Assembly (NCBI GenBank): GCA_025362295.1
Contig: JANYGX010000025.1
Coordinates: 1-43,815, forward strand
Direction: 5' to 3'
DNA from: Sphingomonadales bacterium
GTDB lineage: Bacteria; Pseudomonadota; Alphaproteobacteria; Sphingomonadales; Sphingomonadaceae
Length of the DNA: 43,815 nucleotides
Below the pieces are notes generated by a model that saw only the letters and a program-made list of their open reading frames with translations, did not search any database and had not been told where the DNA came from. Within the stretch, counting starts at the first letter, position 1; every line of letters begins with the position of its first letter. The translations under genes were made by a program, and so were the position numbers. This document shows, piece by piece, positions 1-11,884 of this stretch.

Positions 1-334
1 TGCCCGGCGTGAAACTGCCCGACCCAAGGACCGCACTCGAGTGACTTCGCGCAAAGCCTCGAACGCTGGTTGTGGTGTTTGCTCAGGGCCAAATGGCCAT
101 GAACAAGAGATGATATAGGGTAAAGCCTAGATATTGTCAAGGGTGGTACGTTACTTTGTAGGTAAAGAGCGTATATGGCGCAGAAATGCGCTTGTATGTG
201 AGTTCACTTTGCCCTCGTAAAGGGCTAAAGACAGAGAGACATGCTTTCAGCAGCCTCGTCGTGCAACTGCCCTTGACTCATCCCGCTGCACTGCACAAGT
301 ATAGGTGCTTGATACAAAAAAGGGTTCAGGCCAC
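1..334. other. Leader region upstream of ppdK; no convincing gene
   Basis: No reading frame here looks like a protein. A frame ending in TGA at 42-44 (last residues KLPDPRTALE) could be the tail of a gene that starts outside the window, but it is too short to judge. An imperfect stem-loop lies at 207-230 (GCCCT pairing with AGGGC, flanked by CTTT and AAAG). It has no T-run, so I do not call it a terminator. The promoter of ppdK presumably lies in this stretch, but I see no clear -35/-10 pair. Confidence 0.4.
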
Positions 335-2993
<2,659 letters not shown>

Positions 2994-3004
<11 letters not shown>

Positions 3005-3611
3005 TTTGCTGCTCTTGGTCTTTCAGCACTTTTTCAAGCTCTTTGCGCTGATCATCTGAATACCCATCGGATGTATCCGCATCTGGCTTTATCACAGCGC
3101 CGTCCGCGTCTACAACAGCTGGGTGATGGAACACAGCGTTGCGGTGCCGGGTGAACGCGGTGACGGTGTCAGCACCATAATCGATCAGCGGTTTGACCTT
3201 GGCAGTGCGCACCCAGTCCGGCATGTCTGTGCGGTCGATCATCAGGCCGATACCTGCATAAACAATGCTGACGACCAATAACCCCCGGATAATGCCAAAG
3301 CCCATGCCAAGCACACGGTCAACGGGCCCGAGGCCAGATTGTTTGACCTTGCTGCCAAGCGTGCCAGCGATAAATTTGCACAGATAAAAGCTACCGAGAA
3401 ACACCAGCGCCAGTGTGGCGAGGTCGGCACCACTTGGCGAATGGATTTGGGTGCGCATCCAGCCTGAGACCGGCGCAAATAACAGCCGCAATGCAATCAC
3501 AGCGCCAGCCCAGGCACCGAGTGACAACAGTTCAGTGGTAAAGCCACGCGACAGAGCAAACAAACCGGAAAGGCCAACAATGACCATTACAAAAATATCA
3601 AAAGCTGTCAT
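2994..3611 (-). CDS. cvpA: CvpA family membrane protein
   Basis: A 205-residue inner-membrane protein of the CvpA (colicin V production) family. The N-terminal half has about four hydrophobic helices, starting FDIFVMVIVGLSGLFALSRG, with the family's typical RGFTTELLSLGAW stretch after helix 1. The C-terminal tail is polar and charged and ends in a predicted helical KELEKVLKDQEQQ segment. It lies 10 bases downstream of radA and is almost certainly co-transcribed with it. In many alphaproteobacteria purF follows cvpA; here ppdK runs in from the other side instead and the two genes overlap by 11 bases. The biochemical role of the family is poorly defined. Confidence 0.9.
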
Positions 3612-3621
3612 GCCTTAATAA

Positions 3622-4995
3622 CTAGCGCTTTCCAGTGAGACTGTCCACAAAGCTTGACAGGTCTTTGAACTGCGCCAGTGTCACATCAGCATTGCCAAGA
3701 TTGGCCGATACCGGCACCAGCGCGCGCTCGAAGCCAAGCTTGGAGGCCTCCTTCAGACGCAGGGCGGTATGGCCAACCGGACGTATCTGGCCAGACAAGG
3801 CCATTTCACCAAACACAACGCAGTCGTGGCCAAGCGGGGTATCGGTGAGTGCCGAGACCAGCGCTGCAGCAATTGCCAGATCGGCGGCAGGTTCTGATAT
3901 GCGCAAGCCACCGGCAATATTGAGATAGACCTCGTGCGCACCAAAGCCGAGGCCGCAGCGCGCTTCCAGCACAGCCAGCACCATGGCGAGCCTGCCGCCA
4001 TCCCAACCGACAACCGCACGGCGCGGCGTGGCGCCGGAATTCACCCGCGCCACCAGCGCTTGGACCTCAACCAGCACGGGCCGTGTGCCCTCAACACCGG
4101 CAAACACCACGGAACCTGAAACAGCTTTTTCACGGGCGGATAAAAAGAGGGCTGACGGGTTGCTAACCTCGATGAGACCCTTGTCAGCCATTTCGAACAC
4201 GCCAATTTCGTCGGTGCCGCCAAAGCGGTTTTTGACTGAGCGCAAAATCCGGAAGGCATGGCCGCGTTCGCCTTCGAAATAGAGCACGGCATCGACCATA
4301 TGCTCAAGCACACGCGGCCCAGCAATCTGGCCGTCTTTGGTCACATGGCCAACCAACATCACTGCCGCCCCGCTGGCTTTGGCGTAGCGAATAAGTTCCT
4401 GCGCGCATAACCTCACCTGAGCCACCGTGCCCGGTGCTGATTCAAGCTGGTCCGCATAGATGGTCTGGATTGAATCAATCACCAGCATCGATGGCGGCGG
4501 ACTTTGTTCCAGTGTGGTGATGATATCGCGGAGCGAAGTGGCGGAACCAAGCGAGACGGCGGAGTCCTGCAACCCCAACCGCACGGCCCGCAGCCGGATC
4601 TGATCGGCAGCCTCCTCACCAGATATATAGACCACCCGTTCATCGCGCCGCGCGAGAGCCGCTGCGGCTTGCAACAACAGTGTGGATTTGCCAATGCCGG
4701 GGTCACCGCCGATCAGCACGGCTGAACCCGGCACCAGACCGCCACCAAGCGCTCGGTCAAATTCGGCAATGCCAGTGATCAGCCGGGGCGGCGGGGCCTG
4801 GCTGTTCCTCAAATCCGACAAGTGCACCCGCGCACCGCCGCTGGAGGCGCGCTGCTTGGCCGAAAACGGCGTGACGTTGGCAGCCACCTCCTCAATCAGG
4901 GAGTTCCAGCCGCCACACGCTGTGCATTGGCCCTGCCATTTGGAAAAACTATCGCCGCAAGCCTGACAGACATAGCGGATTTGGGCTTTGGCCAT
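3622..4995 (-). CDS. radA: DNA repair protein RadA (Sms)
   Basis: RadA is a RecA-like, DnaB-like ATPase that promotes branch migration and processing of recombination intermediates. The order of parts is canonical: a C4 zinc finger (Cys10, 13, 24, 27), Walker A GGDPGIGKST near residues 96-105, the RadA-specific KNRFG at 255-259, and a C-terminal Lon-protease-like domain (residues about 275-457). I chose ATG 4995 because AGGAG sits five bases upstream; the in-frame GTG at 5001 overlaps that site and cannot use it. The protein is 457 residues, full length. cvpA follows after 10 bases. Confidence 0.97.
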   Translation of the reverse strand: MAKAQIRYVCQACGDSFSKWQGQCTACGGWNSLIEEVAANVTPFSAKQRASSGGARVHLSDLRNSQAPPPRLITGIAEFDRALGGGLVPGSAVLIGGDPGIGKSTLLLQAAAALARRDERVVYISGEEAADQIRLRAVRLGLQDSAVSLGSATSLRDIITTLEQSPPPSMLVIDSIQTIYADQLESAPGTVAQVRLCAQELIRYAKASGAAVMLVGHVTKDGQIAGPRVLEHMVDAVLYFEGERGHAFRILRSVKNRFGGTDEIGVFEMADKGLIEVSNPSALFLSAREKAVSGSVVFAGVEGTRPVLVEVQALVARVNSGATPRRAVVGWDGGRLAMVLAVLEARCGLGFGAHEVYLNIAGGLRISEPAADLAIAAALVSALTDTPLGHDCVVFGEMALSGQIRPVGHTALRLKEASKLGFERALVPVSANLGNADVTLAQFKDLSSFVDSLTGKR

Positions 4996-5084
4996 GGGCA
5001 CTCCTATTTGTTCTTGATATGTTCAATTACATTGACGTGTAAAAAGCAAGACTTATTTTAACACAAGTCTGCTATCAGAGCCGA

Positions 5085-6020
5085 ATGATGACGAATAATC
5101 CCCCCCGTATCGCCGTGTTGCTGCCGTGCTTTAACGAGGCTGCCGCGATTGCCAAGACTGTGCACGACTTTAAGGCCGCGTTGCCGCAAGCGACACTTTA
5201 TGTGTACGACAACAACAGCACCGATGGCAGTATAGTGGCAGCGCATGCGGCTGGAGCGGTGGTGCGATCGGAAAAAATGCAGGGCAAGGGCCATGTGGTG
5301 CGGCGCATGTTTGCCGATATTGAGGCCGACATATACATCATGGCAGACGGTGACGCGACATATGAAGCCGCTGCGGCCCCAGCGCTGGTGCAGCAATTGA
5401 TTGATGAGCAGCTCGATATGCTGGTCGGGGCCAGAAAATCTGAAATCGATGCGGCCTACCGGCGCGGCCACAAGCTTGGCAACCGGGTGCTCACGCGGAT
5501 GCTGGCCGAACTGTTTGGCCGCAGCTTCAGTGATATCCTGTCTGGGTACCGCGTGTTCTCAAGGCGCTTTGTCAAAACGTTTCCAGTGCTGTCAGCGGGT
5601 TTTGAAATTGAAACGGAAATCAGCATTCACGCGCTTGAAATGCGGATGCCGGTGGCAGAACATATAACGGCTTACGGCGCGCGTCTGGACGGCTCTGTCT
5701 CCAAACTCAGCACCTACAAAGATGGCTTCCGGATTGTGCGCACCATTCTGACGCTCTACCGCTATGAGCGGCCTTTATGGTTTTTTGGCTTGGCCGGGTT
5801 CATGCTAGCGGTTTTGTCACTCGTGCTGTCAGTGCCGCTGGTGATGACCTATCTGCAAACCAGCCTCGTGCCACGGGTGCCAACAGCCGTGCTGGTGACC
5901 GGCCTGATGATTTTGGCATCTCTGTGTTTTTTCACTGGCCTGATACTCGATACGGTGGTGCGCGGTCGCCGCGAGGTGCGGCGGCTTGCCTATCTCTCCT
6001 TCAAAGCACCGGGTGCGTGA
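5085..6020 (+). CDS. Family 2 glycosyltransferase, membrane anchored (GtrB/DPM1-like)
   Basis: A 311-residue GT2 enzyme. The GT-A fold begins VLLPCFNEAAAI, a DNNSTDGS turn follows, and the nucleotide/metal DGD motif is in MADGDATYE. Two hydrophobic helices near residues 235-255 and 265-290 anchor the C-terminus, as in polyprenyl-phosphate hexose synthases. Such enzymes load a sugar from UDP- or GDP-sugar onto undecaprenyl phosphate at the inner face of the cytoplasmic membrane. The stop overlaps the start of the next gene by one base (TGATG), so translation is probably coupled to the large GT-C-like membrane protein, which could use the lipid-linked sugar. Substrate unknown. Confidence 0.88.
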   Translation: MMTNNPPRIAVLLPCFNEAAAIAKTVHDFKAALPQATLYVYDNNSTDGSIVAAHAAGAVVRSEKMQGKGHVVRRMFADIEADIYIMADGDATYEAAAAPALVQQLIDEQLDMLVGARKSEIDAAYRRGHKLGNRVLTRMLAELFGRSFSDILSGYRVFSRRFVKTFPVLSAGFEIETEISIHALEMRMPVAEHITAYGARLDGSVSKLSTYKDGFRIVRTILTLYRYERPLWFFGLAGFMLAVLSLVLSVPLVMTYLQTSLVPRVPTAVLVTGLMILASLCFFTGLILDTVVRGRREVRRLAYLSFKAPGA

Positions 6021-7771
6021 TGCCAATGATGATTGAACGACTGAAAAAAATGCCGCGCTGGTGCGTGGTCGTGTTGGTCTGGCTGGGCTTTAGCGCCTAC
6101 AAGGCTTATGATACCTGGGCCGGTTATGCCTTCAACCTCTACACCGATCCGGACAGCCTGATGCGCTTGCAACAAATCCGTGATCTGATCGCGGGACAGG
6201 GCTGGTTTGATCTGCACCAATACCGCATGGGGCTGGCGGGCGGCACGCTCATTCACTGGTCGCGGCTGGCGGATCTGGGGCCGCTGCTGCTCATGCTTAT
6301 AGCGCGGCCGTTTGCCGGTGTTGTGCCGTCAGAGTTTTTTGCCATGACCGCCTATCCTCTGCTGCTGTTGCTGGCCATGATGATGTCCGCCGTCGCACTG
6401 GCGCGGCGCATTGGCGGCACAGAAACCATGGTGCCTGTGCTTGTGGCACTTGTGGCTTCCATGAATGTTCATATAGCCTATGTACCGGGTAATATCGACC
6501 ATCATAACCTACAACTGATTGCGGTGTTATGGGCCGTCTACGGTGCCTGTGGGGGTGGAACGCGGCGCGATGCCATCATCACTGGGGCAGCCGTGACTGT
6601 CACCATAATTATTGGTATGGAAACATTGCCCTACACACTAGCACTGTTGCTTGCCATTGGCATCCGCTGGCTGATCAATCCGCTGCGTGAAAAAACATAT
6701 TGTGCTGCACTGGGTGTCACGCTGGTGGCAAGCACGGCCTTGGCTGCCCTGATCTTCATGCCGCGCCCTTGGCCATGGCAATATTGCGACAGCTTCACAC
6801 CGGCAACAGCTTTTCTGTCGATGGCCATCGGCCTTATTTTCATCGGCCTCGGGTTGGCGACCGATCGGTTAGCGACTATGGCACAGCGTTTGGTTGCAGC
6901 ACTGGTTGCAGCGTGTCTGCTGGCAGCAGCGATGGTCGTGTGGTTTCCGGCCTGCATCCACAATGCCTATCCAACAGATCCGATCATGGTCAAATACATG
7001 TTCTCCCAGATTACGGAAATGGAGCCGGTGGCTGGTATGATCCGCCATGGTTCAACCGAGTCTATTTTGTATCTCTCTATGGCGCCGGTTGTGCTTGGTG
7101 TGACAGCGTATAAAGTTTTCAAAGCGCACGACAACTGGCAGCGCTGGCTCACCATTTGCCTGCCGGTGCTGGCAACACTTGGCATCACCTTGTGGCAGGT
7201 GCGGGCGCAATTTTTTCTGAACGGCCTGGTTATCCCGATGGCGGCGGCGCTGATTGCCGAGTGGCGAAAAAGTGGCACAATCAAACGTCTGGCTGGCTGG
7301 CTGTTGTTTACACCGCCGCTCTACTACATGCTGTCGATAGGTCTTGCCACAATGCTCCACACAAAGGACCTAGGGCACGGCAAACTTGGCGGCTCATGCA
7401 ACACGGTGGCGGCGCTCAAAATGCTGGACCGGTTGCCAGCCGGGCTTGTTCTGGCGCCTCTCAACAGCGGGCCGATGCTGGTGGTGCACACGCATCACAG
7501 CGTTCTGTCCGGCACCTATCACCGCGACAGGCTTGGCAATATTGCAGCCCTTGAAGCCTTCACCTTAAGCGATGACAAAGCGCTGCCGATTATAAAACAA
7601 GCGCATGTTGACTATGTGGTGTTGTGTCCGAAAGCCGGCGATATGCATATGATGCTGCGAGAAGCACCCAATGGGTTGATGGCGCACCTTGCCAAAAGCA
7701 AAACGCCCCTTTGGCTGAAGCGGCAGGCTGGATTTCCAAACGATATGCAGGTGTATAAGACTACGCTTTAA
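6020..7771 (+). CDS. GT-C fold membrane glycosyltransferase, STT3-like
   Basis: A 583-residue polytopic membrane protein with about 11 or more hydrophobic helices. In the first periplasmic loop it has YTDPDSLMRL (Asp43-x-Asp45), followed by a QYRM...HWSRLAD block at about residues 68-85, and later a PGNIDHHNLQ motif. These are hallmarks of a family widespread in alphaproteobacteria that resembles oligosaccharyltransferase STT3/AglB and is often annotated as hypothetical. No WWDYG-type sequon-binding motif is visible. The C-terminal periplasmic domain carries NSGPMLVVHTHHSVLSGTYHR. It is translationally coupled to the GT2 gene. I infer transfer of a lipid-linked sugar to a glycan or protein in the periplasm; the acceptor is unknown. 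Its 3' end overlaps the opposing GT4 gene by 11 bases. Confidence 0.75.
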   Translation: MPMMIERLKKMPRWCVVVLVWLGFSAYKAYDTWAGYAFNLYTDPDSLMRLQQIRDLIAGQGWFDLHQYRMGLAGGTLIHWSRLADLGPLLLMLIARPFAGVVPSEFFAMTAYPLLLLLAMMMSAVALARRIGGTETMVPVLVALVASMNVHIAYVPGNIDHHNLQLIAVLWAVYGACGGGTRRDAIITGAAVTVTIIIGMETLPYTLALLLAIGIRWLINPLREKTYCAALGVTLVASTALAALIFMPRPWPWQYCDSFTPATAFLSMAIGLIFIGLGLATDRLATMAQRLVAALVAACLLAAAMVVWFPACIHNAYPTDPIMVKYMFSQITEMEPVAGMIRHGSTESILYLSMAPVVLGVTAYKVFKAHDNWQRWLTICLPVLATLGITLWQVRAQFFLNGLVIPMAAALIAEWRKSGTIKRLAGWLLFTPPLYYMLSIGLATMLHTKDLGHGKLGGSCNTVAALKMLDRLPAGLVLAPLNSGPMLVVHTHHSVLSGTYHRDRLGNIAALEAFTLSDDKALPIIKQAHVDYVVLCPKAGDMHMMLREAPNGLMAHLAKSKTPLWLKRQAGFPNDMQVYKTTL

Positions 7772-8927
7772 GTTTTGCAGCCGTTGCCATATCAACGACC
7801 CGCTGCGCGTTGTTTGACCAAAGATAGCCGCGCTTTTCAATAGCGGCAGCGGCATTGGCGCTCATCCGTGCGCGGCGTGGTGCATCTTGCGACAGCGATA
7901 GCAAAGCATCAGCAAGACTGGCTACATCGCCGGGGGCAAACAGCAGTGCGTCCTCACCGTCATGCACCAGCTCTGCAATATTATCTTGGCGCGGCGCAAT
8001 CACCGGTTTACCCAGGCCGAAATATTCAAGAATTTTCATCGGGCAACAATATTCGTTGGCGGCAGGCTGCACAGCGATATCAAGTAAATTAAGATGTGCC
8101 GGCACTTCATCGTGCGACAGCGCACCTGTAAACAAAACATGCTGTGCCAGATCTAGTGTCTTCACCAGATGTTCAAGATCAGCGCGCGCTGGACCGTCCC
8201 CAATCAGCAGCAGGCTAACATTTTTTGTGTGCAAACCGGCTTTGGCAAACGCCTGTATCAGCAAATCCAGACCATGCCACGGGCGAAACCAGCCAACAAA
8301 ACCGATCACCACTTTTCCAACCAGCGAAAATTGATGCACCAGCGCCGGATCCGCCACACCCACCCTGAAGCTGTCGGGGTTCACCCCGTTTGACACAACA
8401 ACTAGTTTGTCTGGCTGCACACCAAAGCTGATCATGATTTTTTTAAGCGCCCCTGTCACCACAATCGTCTGCGTCGAGGCATTGCATAGCTTTTTTTCCA
8501 TCCACGATGCCAGCGCCAGCATTTTCATGCCGCTCTCGCGATTTTCTTCCAGCGCCAGCGGTGAATTGACTTCCAGTATGATTGGGATGCGCAGCATGCG
8601 GGCCGCCGCCACGCCAGCACAATTGAACAGCGCATAGCGTTCATAAATCATGGCCGGTTTCAACCGCCGTGCATGCAGCACTATTTTTGGAATGGCGTAA
8701 AAATTATAGGCCAGTTGGGCAAGTTCACTGAGATAGGGTATATTCTTTAATATGGCGAGCCGGCTCGGCGGTGCTGCATCGTTGTGGGCAGGGCGCACTG
8801 TTTCCGTATCGACCAGCGCACAAATTTCAACCGTATGGCCAAGACCGCGCAAGGCATGGACGATTTCCAGAATATGTACCCGCTGCGCATCCGTTGCTTG
8901 GGTTCGGTGATGGTAAAGAATTTGCAC
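7761..8927 (-). CDS. Family 4 glycosyltransferase
   Basis: A 388-residue GT-B fold enzyme, cytoplasmic or peripheral. The N-terminal domain starts QILYHHRTQATDAQRVHI. The C-terminal GT1/4 domain has GFVGWFRPWHGLDLL, LLIGDGP and the E-x7-E donor site in KILEYFGLGKPVIAP...AELV. I favour GTG 8927, which gives the family's usual start next to the first beta strand; an upstream in-frame TTG at 8951 would add eight residues with no support. No strong ribosome site is visible for either. It probably adds a sugar to a surface polysaccharide, together with the convergent GT2/GT-C pair. It lies 99 bases downstream of flgH on the same strand. Confidence 0.88.
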   Translation of the reverse strand: MQILYHHRTQATDAQRVHILEIVHALRGLGHTVEICALVDTETVRPAHNDAAPPSRLAILKNIPYLSELAQLAYNFYAIPKIVLHARRLKPAMIYERYALFNCAGVAAARMLRIPIILEVNSPLALEENRESGMKMLALASWMEKKLCNASTQTIVVTGALKKIMISFGVQPDKLVVVSNGVNPDSFRVGVADPALVHQFSLVGKVVIGFVGWFRPWHGLDLLIQAFAKAGLHTKNVSLLLIGDGPARADLEHLVKTLDLAQHVLFTGALSHDEVPAHLNLLDIAVQPAANEYCCPMKILEYFGLGKPVIAPRQDNIAELVHDGEDALLFAPGDVASLADALLSLSQDAPRRARMSANAAAAIEKRGYLWSNNAQRVVDMATAAKLKA

Positions 8928-9026
8928 GCGGCTGATACCTATATGTCGCAAAGATTTTATATTGTGATGGTATCTTTAGAGCGTTTTTCAAATTCTCAAA
9001 ACAAAAACCAGCCCTGGCGAGAAACT

Positions 9027-9824
9027 TTAGAACGGAAACAGCGCATCATACACTTGTTGGCCGTAGCGGGCCTGTTGCACATCGGTTAACTGCCCGCGCC
9101 CGCCGTAGGATATCCGGGCCTCGGCAATCTGGGTGTGCTGGATGGTGTTGTCGCGCGTTATATCTTCCGGTCGCACAATGCCAGCAATGATAAGTTCGCG
9201 CACTTCGAAGTTAACGCGCACCTCCTGCCGCCCACGAATAACCAGGTTGCCGTTCGGCAGCACGTTGGTCACAATCGCGGCCACTGTCAGGTTAACAGTG
9301 TCGGCGCGCTGGATTTGTCCAGCACCGGTTGATTTACCTTGTGATTGCAGTTGTGCCAGATTTGATGGATTAATCGCCTTGGGCAAAATTTTTGAGAGCT
9401 GCGATTCGAGCCCGAGCAGTGCTGGAAGCTGGGCTGATTCCGAGTTATCGCGTGAGCGCGTCGTGGTGTTGGCAACCTGTGCCTTGTCGGCAATATCAAT
9501 TTTGACAGTGAGAATATCGCCTGTGCGTGAGGCACGCTGGTCGCTGAAAAAAGCTTTGGCACTGCTGCGAAATAGCGATGTGTTTTTATGAGCGGGCACG
9601 GCCTGCGCCACGTCAGCTGTGCTTAACGCCTCAGACGATGTGTCGCTGTCTGTCATGTTCTGGTGCGCCAACGATGCCTCACGGCGCGGCGGCACAGTGC
9701 CTTCCATGTCAGACAGGCGCGGCGCCTTGCCGACCATCGCCAGTCTGTCAACAGTGCCGCAGGCAGCGACACTGCCTAACAGTGCGGTCATCAAAACAAG
9801 CTTAAATGCATACGTTACAGTCAT
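9027..9824 (-). CDS. flgH: Flagellar L-ring lipoprotein FlgH
   Basis: FlgH forms the outer-membrane L-ring around the flagellar rod. The 265-residue protein has a lipoprotein signal with lipobox LLGSVAAC (Cys22). Family blocks are clear: LFRSSAKAFFSDQRA, GDILTVKIDI, LPNGNLVIRGRQEVRVNFE and IRPEDI-like VRPEDITRDNTI, ending with GRGQLTDVQQARYGQQ. It is the last gene of the minus-strand run flgF-flgG-flgA-flgH and its start overlaps the flgA stop by four bases (ATGA), so translation is coupled. Confidence 0.97.
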   Translation of the reverse strand: MTVTYAFKLVLMTALLGSVAACGTVDRLAMVGKAPRLSDMEGTVPPRREASLAHQNMTDSDTSSEALSTADVAQAVPAHKNTSLFRSSAKAFFSDQRASRTGDILTVKIDIADKAQVANTTTRSRDNSESAQLPALLGLESQLSKILPKAINPSNLAQLQSQGKSTGAGQIQRADTVNLTVAAIVTNVLPNGNLVIRGRQEVRVNFEVRELIIAGIVRPEDITRDNTIQHTQIAEARISYGGRGQLTDVQQARYGQQVYDALFPF

Positions 9825-10294
9825 AATCCGTATCCAGCTGGAATTTGGGGGGCAACAAGCGGGGTGACCAGAACCGTGCCGGGGGCAGCGATTTCGCCTT
9901 CGACGATTTGTTTTGATACCATGTTCTGCACACGAATATGTGTGCCCTTGCCGCCGTTTTCCAGAGCCTTGCCAGTCGCCGCAATGGTCATGCCGCCACG
10001 CGCCACGAGCATCGTCACCAGTTCATCCCGCTTGACGAGATCCGGGGTTTTTATATCTGTGCTGTAAATGGGCTGGCCAGAAGCAATGGTCCGCTTCAGT
10101 TCTTTGCCAACAAGTGCGGCATATTCGGCAAGGCCATAACGGTGACTGGTGGCGGACTCGTCCAGCGTATCAAGATCACTGTCACTGACAATGCTGCCAC
10201 GCTCAAGGGTATGGGCCGCAACCGATATTTGTGCGCCGTGAGCAGCACCACTGCTGCAACACAAAATAACCATGGCTATCAACTGTCGTTTCAT
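9821..10294 (-). CDS. flgA: Flagellar P-ring assembly chaperone FlgA
   Basis: A periplasmic chaperone for P-ring (FlgI) assembly. The 157-residue protein has a signal peptide (MKRQLIAMVILCCSSGAAHG) and a SAF domain starting at RGSIVSDSDL, with the typical IASGQPIYSTDIK and VARGGMTIAATGKALENG segments. It is the short form common in alphaproteobacteria, lacking the N-terminal extension of enterobacterial FlgA. It starts seven bases after flgG ends and overlaps flgH by four bases. flgI, which FlgA serves, is not in this window. Confidence 0.94.
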   Translation of the reverse strand: MKRQLIAMVILCCSSGAAHGAQISVAAHTLERGSIVSDSDLDTLDESATSHRYGLAEYAALVGKELKRTIASGQPIYSTDIKTPDLVKRDELVTMLVARGGMTIAATGKALENGGKGTHIRVQNMVSKQIVEGEIAAPGTVLVTPLVAPQIPAGYGL

Positions 10295-10301
10295 AATGCG
10301 C

Positions 10302-11087
10302 TTACCTTAATTGTGTGACGGTGCTCAGCATTTGGTCGGCGGCTGTGATCACCTTTGAATTCATTTCGTAAGCCCGCTGGGCCGTGATGAGCGAGGTGAT
10401 TTCCGACACCGGATTGACATTGGAGGTTTCAACAAACGACTGACGCAGCACCCCGAAACCTGGCTGACCAGGGTCGGACACCGTTGCCTGGCCCGATGCT
10501 GGGCTTTCAATCAAAAGGTTTGAGCCGATCGCTTCAAGCCCGGCCTCGTTGGGAAACGATGTCATTTCAATCTGGCCAACGGTTTGGTAGTTGATCTGGC
10601 CTGACAGTTTCACCTGCACAAGCCCAGTCGGGTTGATCGTCACATCAACCGCGTTTGGCGGAATAGTGATGGTCGGCTGCACCTGGTAGCCATCATGGGT
10701 AACAAGATTGCCCTCAGCGGACAGCTGAAATGTGCCGTCACGGGTGTAAGCGGTTTCCCCGCTTGGCTGCTGAATGCGGAAAAACCCGCGACCATCAATA
10801 GCAAGATCGAACTTGTTGCCGGTTTGCGTGAGGTTGCCCTGCTCGCCGATACGGTAGATGCCGCTGGTGCGCACCCCAAGACCAACCTGCACGCCAGTCG
10901 GCAGCCGGGTGTTGGCCTCTGACGATTGCGAGCCGACACGCGCCACATTCTGATACAGCAAATCAGCAAATTCTGCCCGCTGGCGTTTGAAGCCAGTGGT
11001 GTTCAAGTTGGCAATGTTGTTTGAAATGACTTCAACATTGGTTTGCTGGGCCAGCATGCCGGTGGCAGCAATATTCAAAGCGCGCAT
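10302..11087 (-). CDS. flgG: Flagellar distal rod protein FlgG
   Basis: FlgG builds the distal rod of the flagellum. The 261-residue protein has the full set of rod/hook family marks: N-terminal MRALNIAATGMLAQQTNVEVISNNIANLNT as a coiled-coil segment with the ANNIANLNTTGFK-type motif, the central DGRGFFRIQQPSGE strand, and the C-terminal SNVNPVSEITSLITAQRAYEMNSKVI helix. Length is normal. It lies 18 bases downstream of flgF and seven upstream of flgA. Confidence 0.98.
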   Translation of the reverse strand: MRALNIAATGMLAQQTNVEVISNNIANLNTTGFKRQRAEFADLLYQNVARVGSQSSEANTRLPTGVQVGLGVRTSGIYRIGEQGNLTQTGNKFDLAIDGRGFFRIQQPSGETAYTRDGTFQLSAEGNLVTHDGYQVQPTITIPPNAVDVTINPTGLVQVKLSGQINYQTVGQIEMTSFPNEAGLEAIGSNLLIESPASGQATVSDPGQPGFGVLRQSFVETSNVNPVSEITSLITAQRAYEMNSKVITAADQMLSTVTQLR

Positions 11088-11105
11088 GATATTATCTCCG
11101 ATATA

Positions 11106-11846
11106 TTATTGGACACGACCGATACTTTCGATGCCTTTTTTGCGAATTTCTTCGTAACGATCGAGCATATGAGTGGTGGATTCGTAGGACCGCAAAACCG
11201 ACATCATGTCGGTCATTTCTAGAATTGGCTTGACGTTAGAGCTTTCGAGAACACCAGTGTGTAGCTTCACATCACGCACATTGACCGGACGGGCGCCGGG
11301 TTTGATATCATAGAGATTGTCGCCTGCCCGCACGAGATCGTTGTTATCCAGCTGCACAATGCCAACACGACCTTTTTCTCCAGCCCGAGACTGCACGGTG
11401 CCATCGGCTGAAATGGCCACATTCGTATCGTTTGGATCTGTGTGAATAACTTTGCCGCCACTATCGAGCACATGCTGACCAGCCAGTGTCACCAGCGAAC
11501 CATCGGCAGCAAGCGTAAATTTACCGTTCCGGGTATAGGCCTGCTGGCCGTTGCCGCGATCAATCACATAAAACCCGTCCCCCACAATAGCTGAATCGAG
11601 AGGGTTTCCAGTGCTGTTCATGTCACCGGGTGTCGAATCCCGTGCAACACCATGGTCAAGCACGAATGCCACGGGCCGCGCTGATGCTGCATCGGCTGAT
11701 GGCAATTTTTCGATATAATCCTCAAACATAACATTTTCGCGCTGAAACCCCGTGGTGTTCATGTTGGCTATATTGTTAGCCACCACATCCATGTGGCGCT
11801 GCAAGGCAACCTGGTGCGAAAGTCCGACATATCCGGTTGTATCCAT
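11106..11846 (-). CDS. flgF: Flagellar proximal rod protein FlgF
   Basis: FlgF is a proximal rod subunit, paralogous to FlgG. The 246-residue protein shows VVANNIANMNTTGFQRE near the N-terminus, VGDGFYVIDRGNGQQAYTRNG in the middle and a SSNVKPILEMTDMMSVLRSYE C-terminal helix. I start it at ATG 11846 (MDTTGYVGLS), as the family begins there; an upstream in-frame ATG at 11906 would overlap the proposed sigma-54 promoter. It is the first gene of the run flgF-flgG-flgA-flgH and is divergent from fliL. Confidence 0.95.
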   Translation of the reverse strand: MDTTGYVGLSHQVALQRHMDVVANNIANMNTTGFQRENVMFEDYIEKLPSADAASARPVAFVLDHGVARDSTPGDMNSTGNPLDSAIVGDGFYVIDRGNGQQAYTRNGKFTLAADGSLVTLAGQHVLDSGGKVIHTDPNDTNVAISADGTVQSRAGEKGRVGIVQLDNNDLVRAGDNLYDIKPGARPVNVRDVKLHTGVLESSNVKPILEMTDMMSVLRSYESTTHMLDRYEEIRKKGIESIGRVQ

Positions 11847-11884
11847 GGCAGTTATAATCTCTTCGTTGTCTTGTACCCCTGCTA

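Noticed and set aside
207-230. Stem-loop GCCCT/AGGGC as a terminator or RNA gene
   Set aside because: Bulged, short and without a T-run; no tRNA or known small RNA structure around it.
5777-6019. Long upstream extension of the GT-C-like protein
   Set aside because: It lies inside the GT2 gene; ATG 6020 directly at the GT2 stop (TGATG) and the following basic-plus-hydrophobic start fit better.
8952-9026. CCAGGGCTGG followed by T-runs (minus strand) as a terminator after flgH
   Set aside because: The stem would be four base pairs with a two-base loop, which is not a stable hairpin.
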